DNA of 64,000 nt from Nageia nagi. Lineage: Eukaryota > Pinophyta. The stretch is from the NCBI GenBank assembly GCA_050084985.1, contig JBITNC010000001.1, positions 121,210,001-121,274,000 on the forward strand, in the 5' to 3' direction. A program made the position numbers and the translations under genes. Below, piece after piece: positions 21,318 to 32,249 of the stretch. The notes under the pieces are model-generated. The model was not told where the DNA came from. It saw only the letters and a list, made by a program, of their open reading frames with translations, and made no database searches. The stretch's first letter is position 1, and each line of letters starts with the position of its first letter.

Positions 21318-21520
21318 CCCCATGTTAGGCATCTAAGAGGATTACCACCTCATGTTGGGTATCCAAGAGGATTATCACCCCATATTGGGTATCCAAGGGA
21401 ATTGCCACTTCATGTTGGGCATCTAGGAGGTTTTCCATACCACGTTGGGTGTTTGGAAGGTTCACCATCCTACATTGAGATTTTAGGAGGATTGGTGTCC
21501 CACGTTGAGCATTGAGGAGG
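21318..21520 (+). repeat. Second 30-bp tandem array of element C
   Basis: About seven units of 30 bp with core CATGTTGGGYATCYAAGAGG. One frame gives PHVGYPRGLS, PHIGYPRELP, LHVGHLGGFP, YHVGCLEGSP; the reverse strand gives LLDTQHEVVI-type decamers. Same period and CACGTTGGGCA-like core as the arrays at 10762/19488 and in the LTR, so this motif has expanded at three places in the element. Confidence 0.9.
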
Positions 21521-22026
21521 CTAGGTTTGTTGTTTGGAGGTGCCATGATGTTGGCCACCCATCATTGAGCTTAAGGGAGGTTGGATCCCCCTCTTGGAGG
21601 ATTTTGGAATTAGAAGATGAGGTGATTTCTTGCCTCACACTAGCTGTGAGAAGATTTGGGAGTTCTAGATGGAGTGTGGAGGAGTCATTATTGCATGAGT
21701 GGAGCCTAGGCTCTACTTATTTTTCACTAACCATGATCTTCTTAAGGTTATTGTAGGTACAATTCCAACTAGACTTGCATACACTTCTATGGTTATGGAG
21801 GACATACATTGAGCAACTATGAGGAGTAACAATAATAATAAACCAGAGTGTTTGTAGTTTGCATTGACATAATGGCATTGAGTTTCTACCATACACTCCT
21901 CACCATCATCTGAGATGATGCATATTGAAGTTGCATTCCATCAACATGTGCTCCAGTTGACAATACCAAAGGATTGTTGGAAGATTATGTGTTGTGATCT
22001 CTTGCGATTGATTGAGGGAAAGCAAT

Positions 22027-22042
22027 TTGAGAGGGGAGGCTT
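22027..22042 (+). promoter_or_regulatory. Polypurine tract region of element C
   Basis: TTGAGAGGGGAGGCTT directly before the 3' LTR; D has TTGAGAGGGAGGACT in the same place. Confidence 0.8.
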
Positions 22043-23271
22043 TGTGATGTTCCCCTTGTCCATTTAGTGGGACTAGTTTGATCACCCTTCTACTATACTT
22101 TATTCATGTACTTGCATTTGTATTATCGTAATTCAGGATATGAGACTTAATGGGTCAATGGACCCCATTATGAGCCCCAAATGGGAATTCTCCCTTCTAA
22201 GTGGTAGATTAGGCATTATTGTATTGGAGATGTTAGATAGTGGGAATCCCAAGGTATATTTATGCATTAGAGTAATGGACGGCCACCTGCATGCTAGCAT
22301 CACACTAGGAAGGGCCCCACACCCCCACATTGGCTTATGAAGGCCTAGGCCCTCCATGTTGGCACTTTAAGTGCATATGAACCCCAAGTTGGCACTTTAA
22401 GTACATAGGACCCCCACGTTGGCACTTTAAGTGAATGGACCCCAAAAAGCCCAACATTGGATTAAATGGGCTTGAGATGACTCCTAGGTGAGATCCGAAC
22501 ATGGGATAATGTATAAATAGACATTAGAGCTTCATTAATGGACAACATTGATGTTATTACTTCTAATACACGCCTTGAAACACCAAGTCTTAGTGGTGCT
22601 AAGCAACTATTCCTAGGCAGAGCATCTAAAGGGCATTCAAGTTGAGGGATCCTATTTATCTATGGCATTGGTGGATTACCTTTGCCCATTTGGTGGAATT
22701 TCAAGGGTTTGCTTCTACCTTCAATTGTTACCTAGGGTTTGAGGAGGGCTCCTTTGATGGAGAGGATTCGATGTATGAGGGAGTAGATCTATCCAATGGT
22801 TCTGTAGTTCTTCCAATGATTGAAGATATCAGATATTATGCCCTAGTTAGCTTCTTGGAGGCCAATAACTACCCATTAGAGCTTGGTATATTATTGGTGC
22901 TATTCATATTTTTGTATGTAGCTAGAGGGCATTGGATCTCATTATTGTTTTATGCATTTCATACTTGTGCATGAATTGTATCTTGATGGATGTATATGTT
23001 GTATTTGCTATGCGATGGGATTATGATGTATTGTTGATCGAATTGTGTATGTATGAGCCAAACATTGACATTTTGATTTGTTGTTGATTGATATAAGCTT
23101 TTAATTGCTACACATTGGCATATTTCCATTTTTGGTGTGTATTAATGATCGAACCCTAACATTGGTATTTAGAGGGTTTGTTGAATTGTGCTTGATGCCT
23201 TAGACCTGATGTTAGGGCTTGATGATCTAAATTTGATAGTTGAGCTTGAATTTTAATTTTTTGGATCATCA
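22043..23271 (+). repeat. 3' LTR of element C
   Basis: Starts TGTGATGTTCCCCTTGTCC, ends GGATCATCA; 1229 bp, aligns with 8913-10149. TATAAATAG at 22512. 30-bp units at about 22353-22437. A 110-codon open stretch (22642-22974) matches the same LTR region of the 5' copy, where it is broken, so I do not call it a gene. Confidence 0.92.
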
Positions 23272-23698
23272 TATCTTGGTACAAGCTCCTTAGGTAGATA
23301 AAAATATATTGTAATTACACTTTCACCATTGTTTATCAATACTATTACATCATTGCTATCATTTGCTGTAATTATTCTCTTATGCTTGAACATTGGATTT
23401 GGAGTGATGGTTGCATTATTTAATACTTATTTTTGCTCCCTAATTGCAATGTTGGGTTACTAGAGATATTAGCTTGTGTTATTTTTGTATTAGCTCAATA
23501 TAGCTAGATGTTCAATTCTTGAGATATTTTTGCATGTTTGAAGTTGCTTAATTGCTAGTTTAGCTAGATGTTGGATTCATTGGTGCATTTTGAGCTTTTC
23601 TAGATAGTTTTGATTGTTGGCAAAAGTCCCTCTTCTAGGGAATGTTTGATTGCAATATTTCAAGTGATCAAGAGTGAGCCCTAGTTTTGGTCATCATA
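23272..23698 (+). repeat. 5' LTR of element D, second part
   Basis: Continues the alignment with D's 3' LTR (27583-28010) exactly where element C interrupts: GGTACAAGCTCCTTAGGTAG here, GGTACAAACTCCTTAGGTAG there. Ends TCATCATA one base before the primer site. Confidence 0.9.
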
Positions 23699-23699
23699 G

Positions 23700-23712
23700 T
23701 GGTATCAAAGCC
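23700..23712 (+). promoter_or_regulatory. Primer binding site of element D
   Basis: TGGTATCAAAGCC, tRNA-iMet type with one mismatch, immediately after the LTR. Confidence 0.88.
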
Positions 23713-24269
23713 TTGATCTTGCCATCATGTTGAGTAACAAAGGCTAAGAAGATTTAAGTTGAAGATTTAAGATCTTGTCCTTGTTGTTGGGTAAGAATTA
23801 CTAAGGAGTTGAAGATCTATTGAAGAAGTTGCTTTTTGAAGGAGGTTATTAAATTCATTATGGTATCAATTCATAGTGATATTTTGCTAGTTTCATAATG
23901 GTCTTTTGCTAAGGAGATCTTGCCCTTTTTATCAGGTAAAAAGGAGGAATTGCTAGAGAGATATTACCATCTTATTCGAAGATGCAAAGTCTACATCATA
24001 ATGGAAGTGACCTAGCATCACAATGGTGATTTTGAGAGTAGTTGTTGGATTTAGACATAAGGAGTGAGATGTTGGTAGTATAGAGGGCATATCCCTCATT
24101 CTGGAAAGTCGTTGAGCAATTTCAGGCCTTAATTTCAAATTTTGAGACTTCAAGGAGGTTCATTTAGATTAATAAGGTACATTTTCAAAACAAAATTCAT
24201 TTTTTCTATTAAGTTTGAAGTTTATTTACTATGGATCTAAGTTTGAAGGAGGAATAAGGGATTGTTTGG

Positions 24270-24690
24270 TAATTCAAAGCTAACTTGGAGCTAGATGTGG
24301 GCATTTTGAAGCAACTTGAGCAAAGCATCAATATTTTGAGAGCAATTATGAGGTTGGTACTATATTTTGAGTCCACCTAAAGATAAACAATATTCCAATA
24401 ATTTTTGAGATCTATTTTATCTTTCAATACCATTCAAATGAACGTTGGCATACTAAAGCAATTTTAGAGGATCATCCTGCATTTTGGGTCCCCTTGAGCT
24501 AGACATTGGCAAACTGAAGGAAATTTTGATGGTTGATTTGCATTCAGAGGCCATTTTAGGGTGAATGTGGCCCATTAAGACTAGTTTTGAGGTTTATTTG
24601 ATATTTTATGTTCATTCTGGGCTAGACTTTGGACATTTAAAGGAGTCTTTATATTCCTTACTACATTTTGAAGTCATTGAAGGATAGGCC
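24270..24690 (+). repeat. Degenerate tandem repeat in the interior of element D
   Basis: About six units of roughly 60-70 bp around GCTAGACATTGGCAAACT and ATTTTGAGGTTTATTTG; copies are strongly diverged. No open frame spans it. Confidence 0.6.
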
Positions 24691-24767
24691 TAGATTGTTG
24701 AAGCCAATTTTGGACTATAGCTACATCACAAGTAACATTCAACTGTAAGCATTGATAAATTTTCATC

Positions 24768-24932
24768 ATGGAGGACAAGAAATATAGTTTTGTAGGGTCC
24801 TTGGACATCCCTCCATTATTTTGTAGCAAATTTAGAGATAGGATTCACTACAAGGACATTGAGAAGGAGGAGAGTCAATTTGTGGTTATTAACCAAATTT
24901 CCACCATGGAAGCTGAAGGAGCATTGAGGTAA
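24768..24932 (+). pseudogene. Short open frame of element D (54 codons, unknown)
   Basis: MEDKKYSFVGSLDIPPLFCS to STMEAEGALR. Charged and protein-like, probably the start of a longer former frame ended by TAA at 24930. No family recognised. Confidence 0.35.
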
Positions 24933-25390
24933 TTTTGCAGTCACTGCTAGCTAGAAGTGAAACATTGGGATAATTTTGTTGCTATGTCTAGAATTTGAAG
25001 TTAGAAGTGAAACATTGGGAGTGTAGGAGACTCTATTTGTTGTGATTCCATGAAAATCTTGTCATGGAGGTTTGAGTAATCTACATTTATTTTTAGAAGT
25101 GAAAAGAAGGAAAAGACAAAAATATTTATTTGGTTTGATAAGAAAATTAAGATAGGTGTGATAAGGTGTTATTCATTTTGAGTTTCAAAAACCAAAGTTA
25201 GGGTAACAAAATGGTAGAACATAATATGAATACTCTCATCATCCTCCTAATTGAGATGATGATGTAGATGAAGATATCAAATCAAGGAACACACTGGGAA
25301 TCATCATAATAACCTTATGTCTTCCCCCTCAAATTTCAAAGGAAATTATAAGACCTTTCGTTGTAAGAAACTTTGGAGATTTGATCACCA

Positions 25391-25660
25391 ATGTTGGAAA
25401 CAAAACAAAAGTCACTAGGTAATCTAGGAGGAAGAAAAGAAATGCTTCAACCTAGAACAATAAGATACATGATTGAGCATAAGCTAGAAGTTTTGATAAA
25501 ACTAACTCAGAAAATAATAGATACGATTGAAGAGTTTTATAACCAAGAAGTGGTAAGAAGAACTCCCCCACATAAACCAACTACCCTTGAAGAAATCTTA
25601 CACAATAATTATGAGAAATCTGAAAAATTCCAAGAGATAGTTCCCTTGTATATATACTAA
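25391..25660 (+). pseudogene. 89-codon open frame of element D (unknown)
   Basis: MLETKQKSLGNLGGRKEMLQ, then an amphipathic part (IEHKLEVLIKLTQKIIDTIE) and PPHKPTTLEEILHNNYEKSE. Likely remnant of an element protein with helical content. No RT, integrase or knuckle motif; no known domain. Confidence 0.4.
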
Positions 25661-26179
25661 GATGCTTGATAGCTAAATAATGAGGACCAAAAGGCATGGT
25701 TAGACCCAACGGTTGGAGGTAGCAATTGAACGTTTGATAACCACACCCCTAGTAAATTATGACATACGAAGGTGGAAATTGATTATGAAACCTTTAGACA
25801 AAGAAAGGGTTGGAATCACTCTTTAAGAAAAATGCTAAGCTATATCAGGATTTACAAAAATCAAGCATAGGATAATAAAAGCTAAGAGTATAAGATAAAA
25901 CATTAGAAAGGAGAGGGAAATGATCAATATTAGAAGAGGTTTGAGATTCCCACTACAGTCACGCAACCAAAGGAACCCAACGAAGGAAGTAACATATGCT
26001 TGAGCCATTTTATTAATGATTAGTTGGCCATACACTACCATTCCTCTTTGGAAAATGAAGAATGTAAGAGCTACCCATAGAATGATTCAAGGAAATAAGA
26101 AGAATCCCAACACCTCCAAATAGAAAAACATACAATATATCACAACAAACCTTTCGAAATCTTGAACACAAAAAAAAGG

Positions 26180-26512
26180 AATCACAAATCATGTTTAAGG
26201 AATTTACTCTGAATAGACACATGACCTTCAACAAAATAATTCCCCCAACTGATAGTAAGGGGAACTTCATATGGATCCCTAAGAAAATTCAGGACGCATA
26301 AAAGAAATAACTCAAAAATTAGGTCGTTGATGAAGTGCATGTTAAATGGAAGGTATACCCATGGAAGAGGTGACTATTTTCAACAAATGAAGAGATATAG
26401 GGAGGAATTCCAAGGAATTATTTACCGATATGATAGAAGATTTCAAGAAGAAAAGGATGGAGATTACCAGAAAGAACAAGATAGAGTATGCTTATTCTTG
26501 GATCAACTATGA
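26180..26512 (+). pseudogene. Broken coding remnant near the 3' end of element D
   Basis: FTLNRHMTFNKIIPPTDSKG and GNFIWIPKKIQD read in one frame at about 26200-26300, then an open stretch 26327-26512 (MKRYREEFQGIIYRYDRRFQ). Charged, protein-like, interrupted. Unrecognised. Confidence 0.35.
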
Positions 26513-26582
26513 CATAGATGAAGATGATTAAGAAGACCTTTTTGCAGCTATGGATTTTTTGAATTGCTTGGGGAAAAGCAAT

Positions 26583-26598
26583 TTTGAGAGGGAGGACT
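26583..26598 (+). promoter_or_regulatory. Polypurine tract region of element D
   Basis: TTTGAGAGGGAGGACT before the 3' LTR, nearly identical to that of C. Confidence 0.78.
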
Positions 26599-28010
26599 TG
26601 CAATGTCCCCATTTTTTAGGTGTTTTCCCCATTTCATATTTGATAAATGGGAACATTTATTTAAGTGTGATTTTGTCTATTTTTATAGGATTTGACCAAA
26701 TGATGTAAATTCCACTTAGAGACTTAGTTAAAAGCTCTAATTATGGAATAAAGGTCATTTTATTTATTTATTACATTTAGTTAAGTATATAAAATGCTAA
26801 TAAATATGTATTTGTAATACAAAGGTAATTATATTTGTAAATGTAATATTAGTATCCCTAAAAGAGGTGTTGCATTTTTTTAGCCTTGATAGTTGTAATA
26901 TTGATATTTAATATATCTCTAGTCTTAGTACTCCCCTCTTCGAGGTAGAGCATTCCTTTAGGTGATTTCATTGACTACGAGGGATCATTAGGAGCTCCAA
27001 GATTGGATGTGGCACTACAAAAAAGAGTTTGGAATCCCAAGGCAAGTTGACAACTCCCATGCGTGGACATTGGATACTTGAGCATCCCAAGGCCCAATGT
27101 CACCTCTTCTTAGCACTTAGACCCATGGAATGATCTCAGGTGCTCCAACATCACCCCCTCTTAGACATTGCATTCCTGACCCTTAGATGTGATTTCACTT
27201 ATTTTGAGGCTCCATGTATTGGATGTTGCGAACATGAGCAAACAGATCATATCTCTCCTCGCTAGATCATCTCATTGTAATATTAGAAGAGAGACTAGAT
27301 TACCTATAAAAGGACACTTGATCATTATGATATATGTTGATTATTATTATTAAAACCCTTTTATTTGGATTGAGTCAATACTTTATCTTTGCCACTTGTA
27401 GGGAAACTTCCATTTGAGGTTTTGAGGTGAGAGGAGGTCAACCTTAACTTATTCGAGCTATCTTGAGAGGATCGTTATTAGTTTCATCACAAAAGCTACA
27501 TAGGAAGTCTTGAACTATGCCTAAATGCTGCTACAATTGGTGAGGCCTTGTAGCCATTCAACATAACCCTATTGAAGGAAGTCTCGGTACAAACTCCTTA
27601 GGTAGATAAAAATATATTGTAATTGTGCTTCTACTATTACTATATCAATACAATTACATCATTGCTATCATTTTTCTATAATTGTTCTCTTGTGCTTGGA
27701 CATTGGATCTAGAGTGATTATTGCATTATTTAATACTTGTTTCTGCTCCCTAACTAGAATGTTAGGTTACTAGAAATATTTGTTTGTGTTATTTTTGTAT
27801 TGCTCAATATAGCTATATGTTGGATTCTTGAAGATGTTTGTGCATGTTCAAAGTTGCTTAATTGCTAGTTTAGCTAGACATTGGGTTTATTGATACATTT
27901 TGAGATTTTTTGGATAGTTTCAAAGCTTGTTGGCAAAAGTCCCTCTTAAAAGGTATGTTTGATTGTAATATTTTGAGTGATCAAGAGTGAGCCCTAGTTG
28001 GCTCATCACA
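26599..28010 (+). repeat. 3' LTR of element D
   Basis: Starts TGCAATGTCCCCATTTTTTA, ends GGCTCATCACA; about 1412 bp. TATAAAAGG at 27304-27312. It is uninterrupted and therefore shows the site, near 27575-27590, that is occupied by element C in the 5' LTR. Confidence 0.92.
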
Positions 28011-29460
28011 AATATCACTCCATTGCAATTTTACATTTATAGAAAGAAAAATTTCTTTTAATATAAGGAAAAAAATTCTTCTTCTAAGCAAAATAATTCC
28101 CGTTCCCCTCCTGCCCCCTTTATTTTTTTTAAAAGGATAAGCTACTTAAAAATTATCTCCTTTAAAAAAGGTTTCAAAATATTAACTTCTCCCATAAAGA
28201 GTTTCCTGAAAAAGAAGGTTTAATTTTCCTTTTAAATTAAATCCCCTTAAATAAATAACTCCAATTATTTAAAAAATAGAGTTTTACAAAACTTAACTTA
28301 TATATTAAAAAATAAACTTCACTTAAAAAGTAAGTCCTTTTTGAGAAACCTCCTCCTTAAATTTTAGCTTTTTGTTTAAAAAAAAATTATTTTTTAAAAT
28401 AATTAACCATAGGAATAGTGTAATGAGAGTCAAACATGCTCTCATCTACCACCTGCAATAACTTAATGGTAGGAGAAAGCCCACACTCCACTCTATAAGC
28501 CCATTAATGGCTATTCAAAGGAGAGCAATGCCTTGGTGGGGCAAATTTAAGCCCTATATGGTGGTGCAAATTTATAGAAGTTTGAAGGCATGCTAACAAG
28601 TCAAGGAGGAGAAGAGGGTGTGAGAAGCTTGCATGTTGGGAATAGAGGAAAGGGGGAAGGACCGTAAGGAGGTTAGAAGAGGGAGGTGGGGAAACCAAAG
28701 GAAGGGCTTGTGGGGTGACTAGAGGAAGGGACATGAGCAATAGGGAGGTGTTCATCATAGTTTGGCTTCCATGGGTAGGCTTGGGGGTGGCCTTGCAGGT
28801 TGGCTAAGGGTTGGCCATGGGAGGTAGACGGGGAGAGTAGTGGTGGTGGAAGCCTCGTGGGCTTGATAGTGCCACTAGGCCCTTTTTGATTTTTATGTAA
28901 TCTTTGCCCTTTAAAAATTTTTCAAATTCCAATGATACTTTAAAAAAAAATAATTAATTGACTACTTTTTGATGGATATCCCATACATCTCTATATTATT
29001 TTTTTATTTAGTGCAAATATATTGTATAGAGAAAAAATTTTCTCTACCCCCATTCCCACTTTTGTTTTTTAATAAATTTTTGATAAATCATGTATTATTT
29101 TTTTAATAAAGCTCCTTTCAAATGTATTTACTTTTACATATACCTTTTGTATATAAAAATACATTATGAATTGTTAATACAAGAGTATAATAATTTGTAA
29201 AAAAAATGTACAAAATGGAAAAAAATTATACTACTATATCAATTTCATAACAATATATGATTGCTATGTTAAGTAATTTTATCAAAATAAATTGTAATTA
29301 ATAAAAGAATGTTAGTATAACTAATTGCATAACAATAATAAATTGTTACTTGTAAGCAAATTTTCTAAAATAAAATTGAACTAACACACAACAAAAATGT
29401 TAGTATCATGAAGAAACTTAAGAGAACAAATAAAAGGTTATACCTTAAACTTGGTTTTAC
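28011..29460 (-). other. Proximal part of the predicted leader intron of element F
   Basis: Minus-strand donor TTAGTGAG|GTAAAACC begins at 29460. The leader is AT-rich with poly-A/T runs and includes the C-rich island; it is cut at 28011 by element D and continues at 7936. Removing D gives an intron of about 2.2 kb. No coding sequence seen. Confidence 0.6.
28430..28880 (-). other. C-rich island in the leader of element F
   Basis: On the sense (minus) strand a C/T-rich block about 650-1100 nt after the primer site, with an 84-codon open stretch (28758-28504; ALPLVSPPPSSNLLTVLPPF) that I take as a by-product of C-rich composition. It is unlike the islands in the other copies. Confidence 0.6.
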
Positions 29461-29527
29461 CTCACTAATGAAGTAGAAAGAAGAGTATGAATGACTTCCA
29501 AGATGTTGAAGAGGAGCCTTCAAGAAT

Positions 29528-29541
29528 GGATTTAGATACCT
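29528..29541 (-). promoter_or_regulatory. Degenerate primer binding site of element F
   Basis: Minus-strand AAGGTATCTAAATCC, in the place and phase of TGGTATCAAAGCC of related copies. Confidence 0.6.
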
Positions 29542-29543
29542 TT

Positions 29544-30108
29544 TGAAGGGAATAAATTTAAATGAATAAATATCTAATTACCTAAGATCATATGAAAACT
29601 CTCTCAAATTCTTTAAGCATTAAGAACACAAATTCAAAGTAGTATTCACATAAGATGACACCAATATAAAGTGGTTCCTCTAACCATGAGAGTACATCCA
29701 GTAATCTATGATCTTTTTCTCAAAGAGCACTCTCTTACAACAACTCTTTCTCACTTCTCCTACAATGTAGACAAGAGCATAACTTTGTTACAAACTTGAG
29801 TGAATGATCTCAAGGAGAGGGCCCTTTATTTATAGGCCAAAATCCTCCTTTGGATCACTCTTTTAGTCATTCTACAATATCATGACATGAAACATGTTTT
29901 TACCCAAGGGGCATGCTCATAAGATGGAGTGTAGGATAAGTTACATTATCTTATTCACAAATACTTAAAAGGTATCTAAGGATACTTTTAAGTATTAGTG
30001 AACTTATATTATCATATTCACTAAATACTTAAGGTATCTAGAGACACTCTTAAGTATTAAGTGAAATACTTGAAAAGACCTTATAATAATGCATTATACA
30101 TTCCAACA
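29544..30108 (-). repeat. 5' LTR of element F
   Basis: Minus strand TGTTGGAATG at 30108 to CCCTTCA at 29544, 565 bp. Longer than in A because the segment holding the U3 inverted repeat (AATACTTAAGGTATC) is duplicated at about 29945-30060. TATAAATAAA at 29834-29825. Confidence 0.9.
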
Positions 30109-30903
30109 ACATTGCATAGAGCAATTCCCATTAATGTGAGATAACTATAAATTTTTATGTGCACAACTATATAAGACTAGTTCAATAGGCTAACTTTAAT
30201 ATGCAATATCTCTTTCATTTCATGATGAAACCATATTGTATAACCTTTAAAAACAAATGGCATGAGATCCTCTATTCATTCCAAGAGACCAATTGAAAAT
30301 CCAAAATTATGGTGAAAGTTATATTTTTTTATAAGATTTGCCTCTTCAAATTGTTTTTCCTCAAGCAATGCCAAAACAATCTCATCATCACCAACGTGAA
30401 GCCAAGTATGATCCTAGGGTCCCAAATCAATGTTAAAGAAGTAAGTCCACCATGCTACCATTGCACTACTTTCTTCTCCTTAGCAAGAATAAACAATGAT
30501 GCAAATTCAACATCATGAAAATGTAGAGATACAACCCTCCAAGTATCCATTAAAGCCACATCAAGATCCATACATGTGACCTTTCTTAACAAATAGAAAT
30601 CAGCTCTAAGTGCCCAAGGGGACATCATCATGAAGTATAAAACCCAAGGAAAACCAAGTAATATGATAAGCAACACAACAAATATAAAGAACACACATCA
30701 AAGATATTGTGTGACCCCCTTCATCATCAACGCAACCTCAAACATGATAACAAATATGGTTGTAACAAGCATCAATATAACTTCAAAAGTTATGATATGT
30801 ACAGTACAAAGAGATAATAGAAATCAACAGAAGTCTCTCTTGATGGTTTTCCAAAGTGTCAAGATTGTAGTAGTTGATCTTATCCAAGATGCAACCCACA
30901 ATA
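30109..30903. other. Segment X, left part: unrecognised host sequence
   Basis: About 0.8 kb between the LTRs of F and G. No transposon domain found. Open stretches on both strands (30455-30694 minus, 30630-30938 plus) lack recognisable motifs. Texture resembles 42873-44497, the other side of element G, so the two were probably contiguous. Confidence 0.5.
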
Positions 30904-31422
30904 TGTTAGAATATATAATGTATTATTATGTAAGTTAGTCTTTAGGTGGTATCTAAGTATTAATAATTCTTTTATATAATTCCCTATTTTATCACTAAAT
31001 ACCTAAAAATGATAAAGTAGTCAAAGACTTTGACTTTATCCTAGCATGACACTTGTCCATGCTAACCCCATGTAAACTTTGAGTTAAAAGGTGAAGTTCT
31101 CACCTATAAATAAGGGACATGAGCTTTTAGTAAAACATACTTAGAGAAGCATGAAAATGCTAGTTTTATAAAATTGTAAGAATGCTCTTGTAGGATTGGT
31201 ATAGGATAATTCTTGTAAAAGAATTTTTGAGAATTTATAAGAGAGTTAGAGTTCTTGAGAAAATAGAAATTAGAGATAGTTCAAGTGGATGTAGTCCTTT
31301 GGGAGGAACCACTATATGTAATTGTGTTATCTTTTGTGAATGATCTATATGTTCTTAATATTAGTGGAAGATTCCATCCAAGGTGATCTTGGGTGGAGAT
31401 AAAGATCTATTCATCTCCTTCA
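30904..31422 (+). repeat. 5' LTR of element G
   Basis: TGTTAGAATA to CTCCTTCA; TATAAATA at 31105-31112. Aligns with 42358-42872 with a moderate number of differences. Confidence 0.92.
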
Positions 31423-31424
31423 TT

Positions 31425-31436
31425 TGGTATCAAAGC
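31425..31436 (+). promoter_or_regulatory. Primer binding site of element G
   Basis: TGGTATCAAAGC two bases after the LTR. Confidence 0.88.
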
Positions 31437-31463
31437 ATACCTTAGAGATCTTCCATTGATTTT

Positions 31464-31476
31464 GTGAGGTAAAACC
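31464..31476 (+). other. Leader splice donor of element G
   Basis: GTGAG|GTAAAACC, GT at 31469, 33 nt after the primer site, matching the donors of A, E and F. I could not find the matching acceptor next to a gag start because gag is missing. Confidence 0.5.
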
Positions 31477-32249
31477 ATATTGAGATCTAAATTTTCTCCT
31501 TACTCTCTTACATTTTGTAAACTTGTTTTTTGCTAAAAGTTAACTCTTTTAGGTTTTTATTGTTTCATACACAAGCTTGTTTTTTTTGTTAAAATAAAAC
31601 TTTAAGATTATATATGTGTTTAAATAGCTTCTTGATGTAAGAATAACTTACAAATTAAGAAGGATGTTAATTATTCTTAACCATTGTTTTGGGTACTAAC
31701 ATTCTCTTTTTTGTAAGAAATTAACCTTTTTTTAAGAGGTTAGTATGTAATTTTTAAGTATTATTATATATGTTAATTTGTAACATTATTTGCTATTATG
31801 ATTATTTTATAAAGTTTTGCACTTATATTTTACAAGTTACAAATTTTCTTAGTTACTTGACATTATATCTAATTTTTTATATATAACAAAATGTTAATTT
31901 ATTTTGTGAAAAGTTGCATTTGTTTTTTACAATTTGATCCTGTCCAAAATTGGTTATCTATGACTATCTACTATTGTTATTCTCTTGTAAAAAATATGAT
32001 AACATATTTTTCAAGCAAGAAGGCTTTGTAAAAATTGTTGTGCATTTGTTTTTACAAATTTATATGAATATAAACAATAAATTATTATTGTTTATTGTAT
32101 ATATTTTTATTAATATTAACACTAATATAAACAATAAGTTATTATTATTTGTTTATTCAAACATATCTAAAAAAATAAATTTGTTTTAAACAATTTTATT
32201 AAACATATATTTTTTTTATATTAAAAATAATAAATTTTTTTTTTTGGGA

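Larger units (their letters stand above)
8913..23271 (+). mobile_element. Element C: non-autonomous LTR element with 30-bp repeats, containing A
   Basis: A pair of about 1.23-kb LTRs (8913-10149 and 22043-23271) bound a 3.3-kb interior once element A (10876-19487) is removed. Primer site TGGTATTAGAGCC and a purine tract are in the right places. No pol domain is visible; the interior carries a short gag-like start, 30-bp tandem repeats and longer open frames of unknown kind. It sits near the end of D's 5' LTR; the related D 3' LTR shows the unoccupied site near 27575-27590. Flanking pentamers tatta (8908-8912) and tatct (23272-23276) are only a partial match, so the TSD is uncertain. Confidence 0.87.
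7937..28010 (+). mobile_element. Element D: non-autonomous LTR element (LARD-like), containing C and A
   Basis: Two copies of a roughly 1.4-kb LTR: 7937-8912 continued at 23272-23698, and 26599-28010. The LTR copies align along their whole length once element C is removed. After the 5' LTR comes primer site TGGTATCAAAGCC; before the 3' LTR a purine tract. The 2.9-kb interior has no RT, integrase or RNase H that I can find, only short open stretches, so it must have relied on proteins of another element. Flanks show aatct/aatat. Confidence 0.88.
6780..30108 (-). mobile_element. Element F: Ty1/copia element interrupted by E and by the D/C/A nest
   Basis: Minus-strand element of the same family as A, B and E. 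Its 5' LTR is at 30108-29544, followed by a degenerate primer site and leader down to 28011. After the inserted D element (7937-28010) the leader resumes at 7936 and leads into gag (7211-6780), where E is inserted. Everything downstream of mid-gag lies beyond E, outside the window. The D insertion is flanked by a near-matching 5-bp duplicate, aatct at 7932-7936 and aatat at 28011-28015. Confidence 0.85.

Noticed and set aside
22642-22974. 110-codon plus-strand frame
   Set aside because: It is LTR sequence of element C; the other LTR has the same region broken by stops, so there is no sign of coding.
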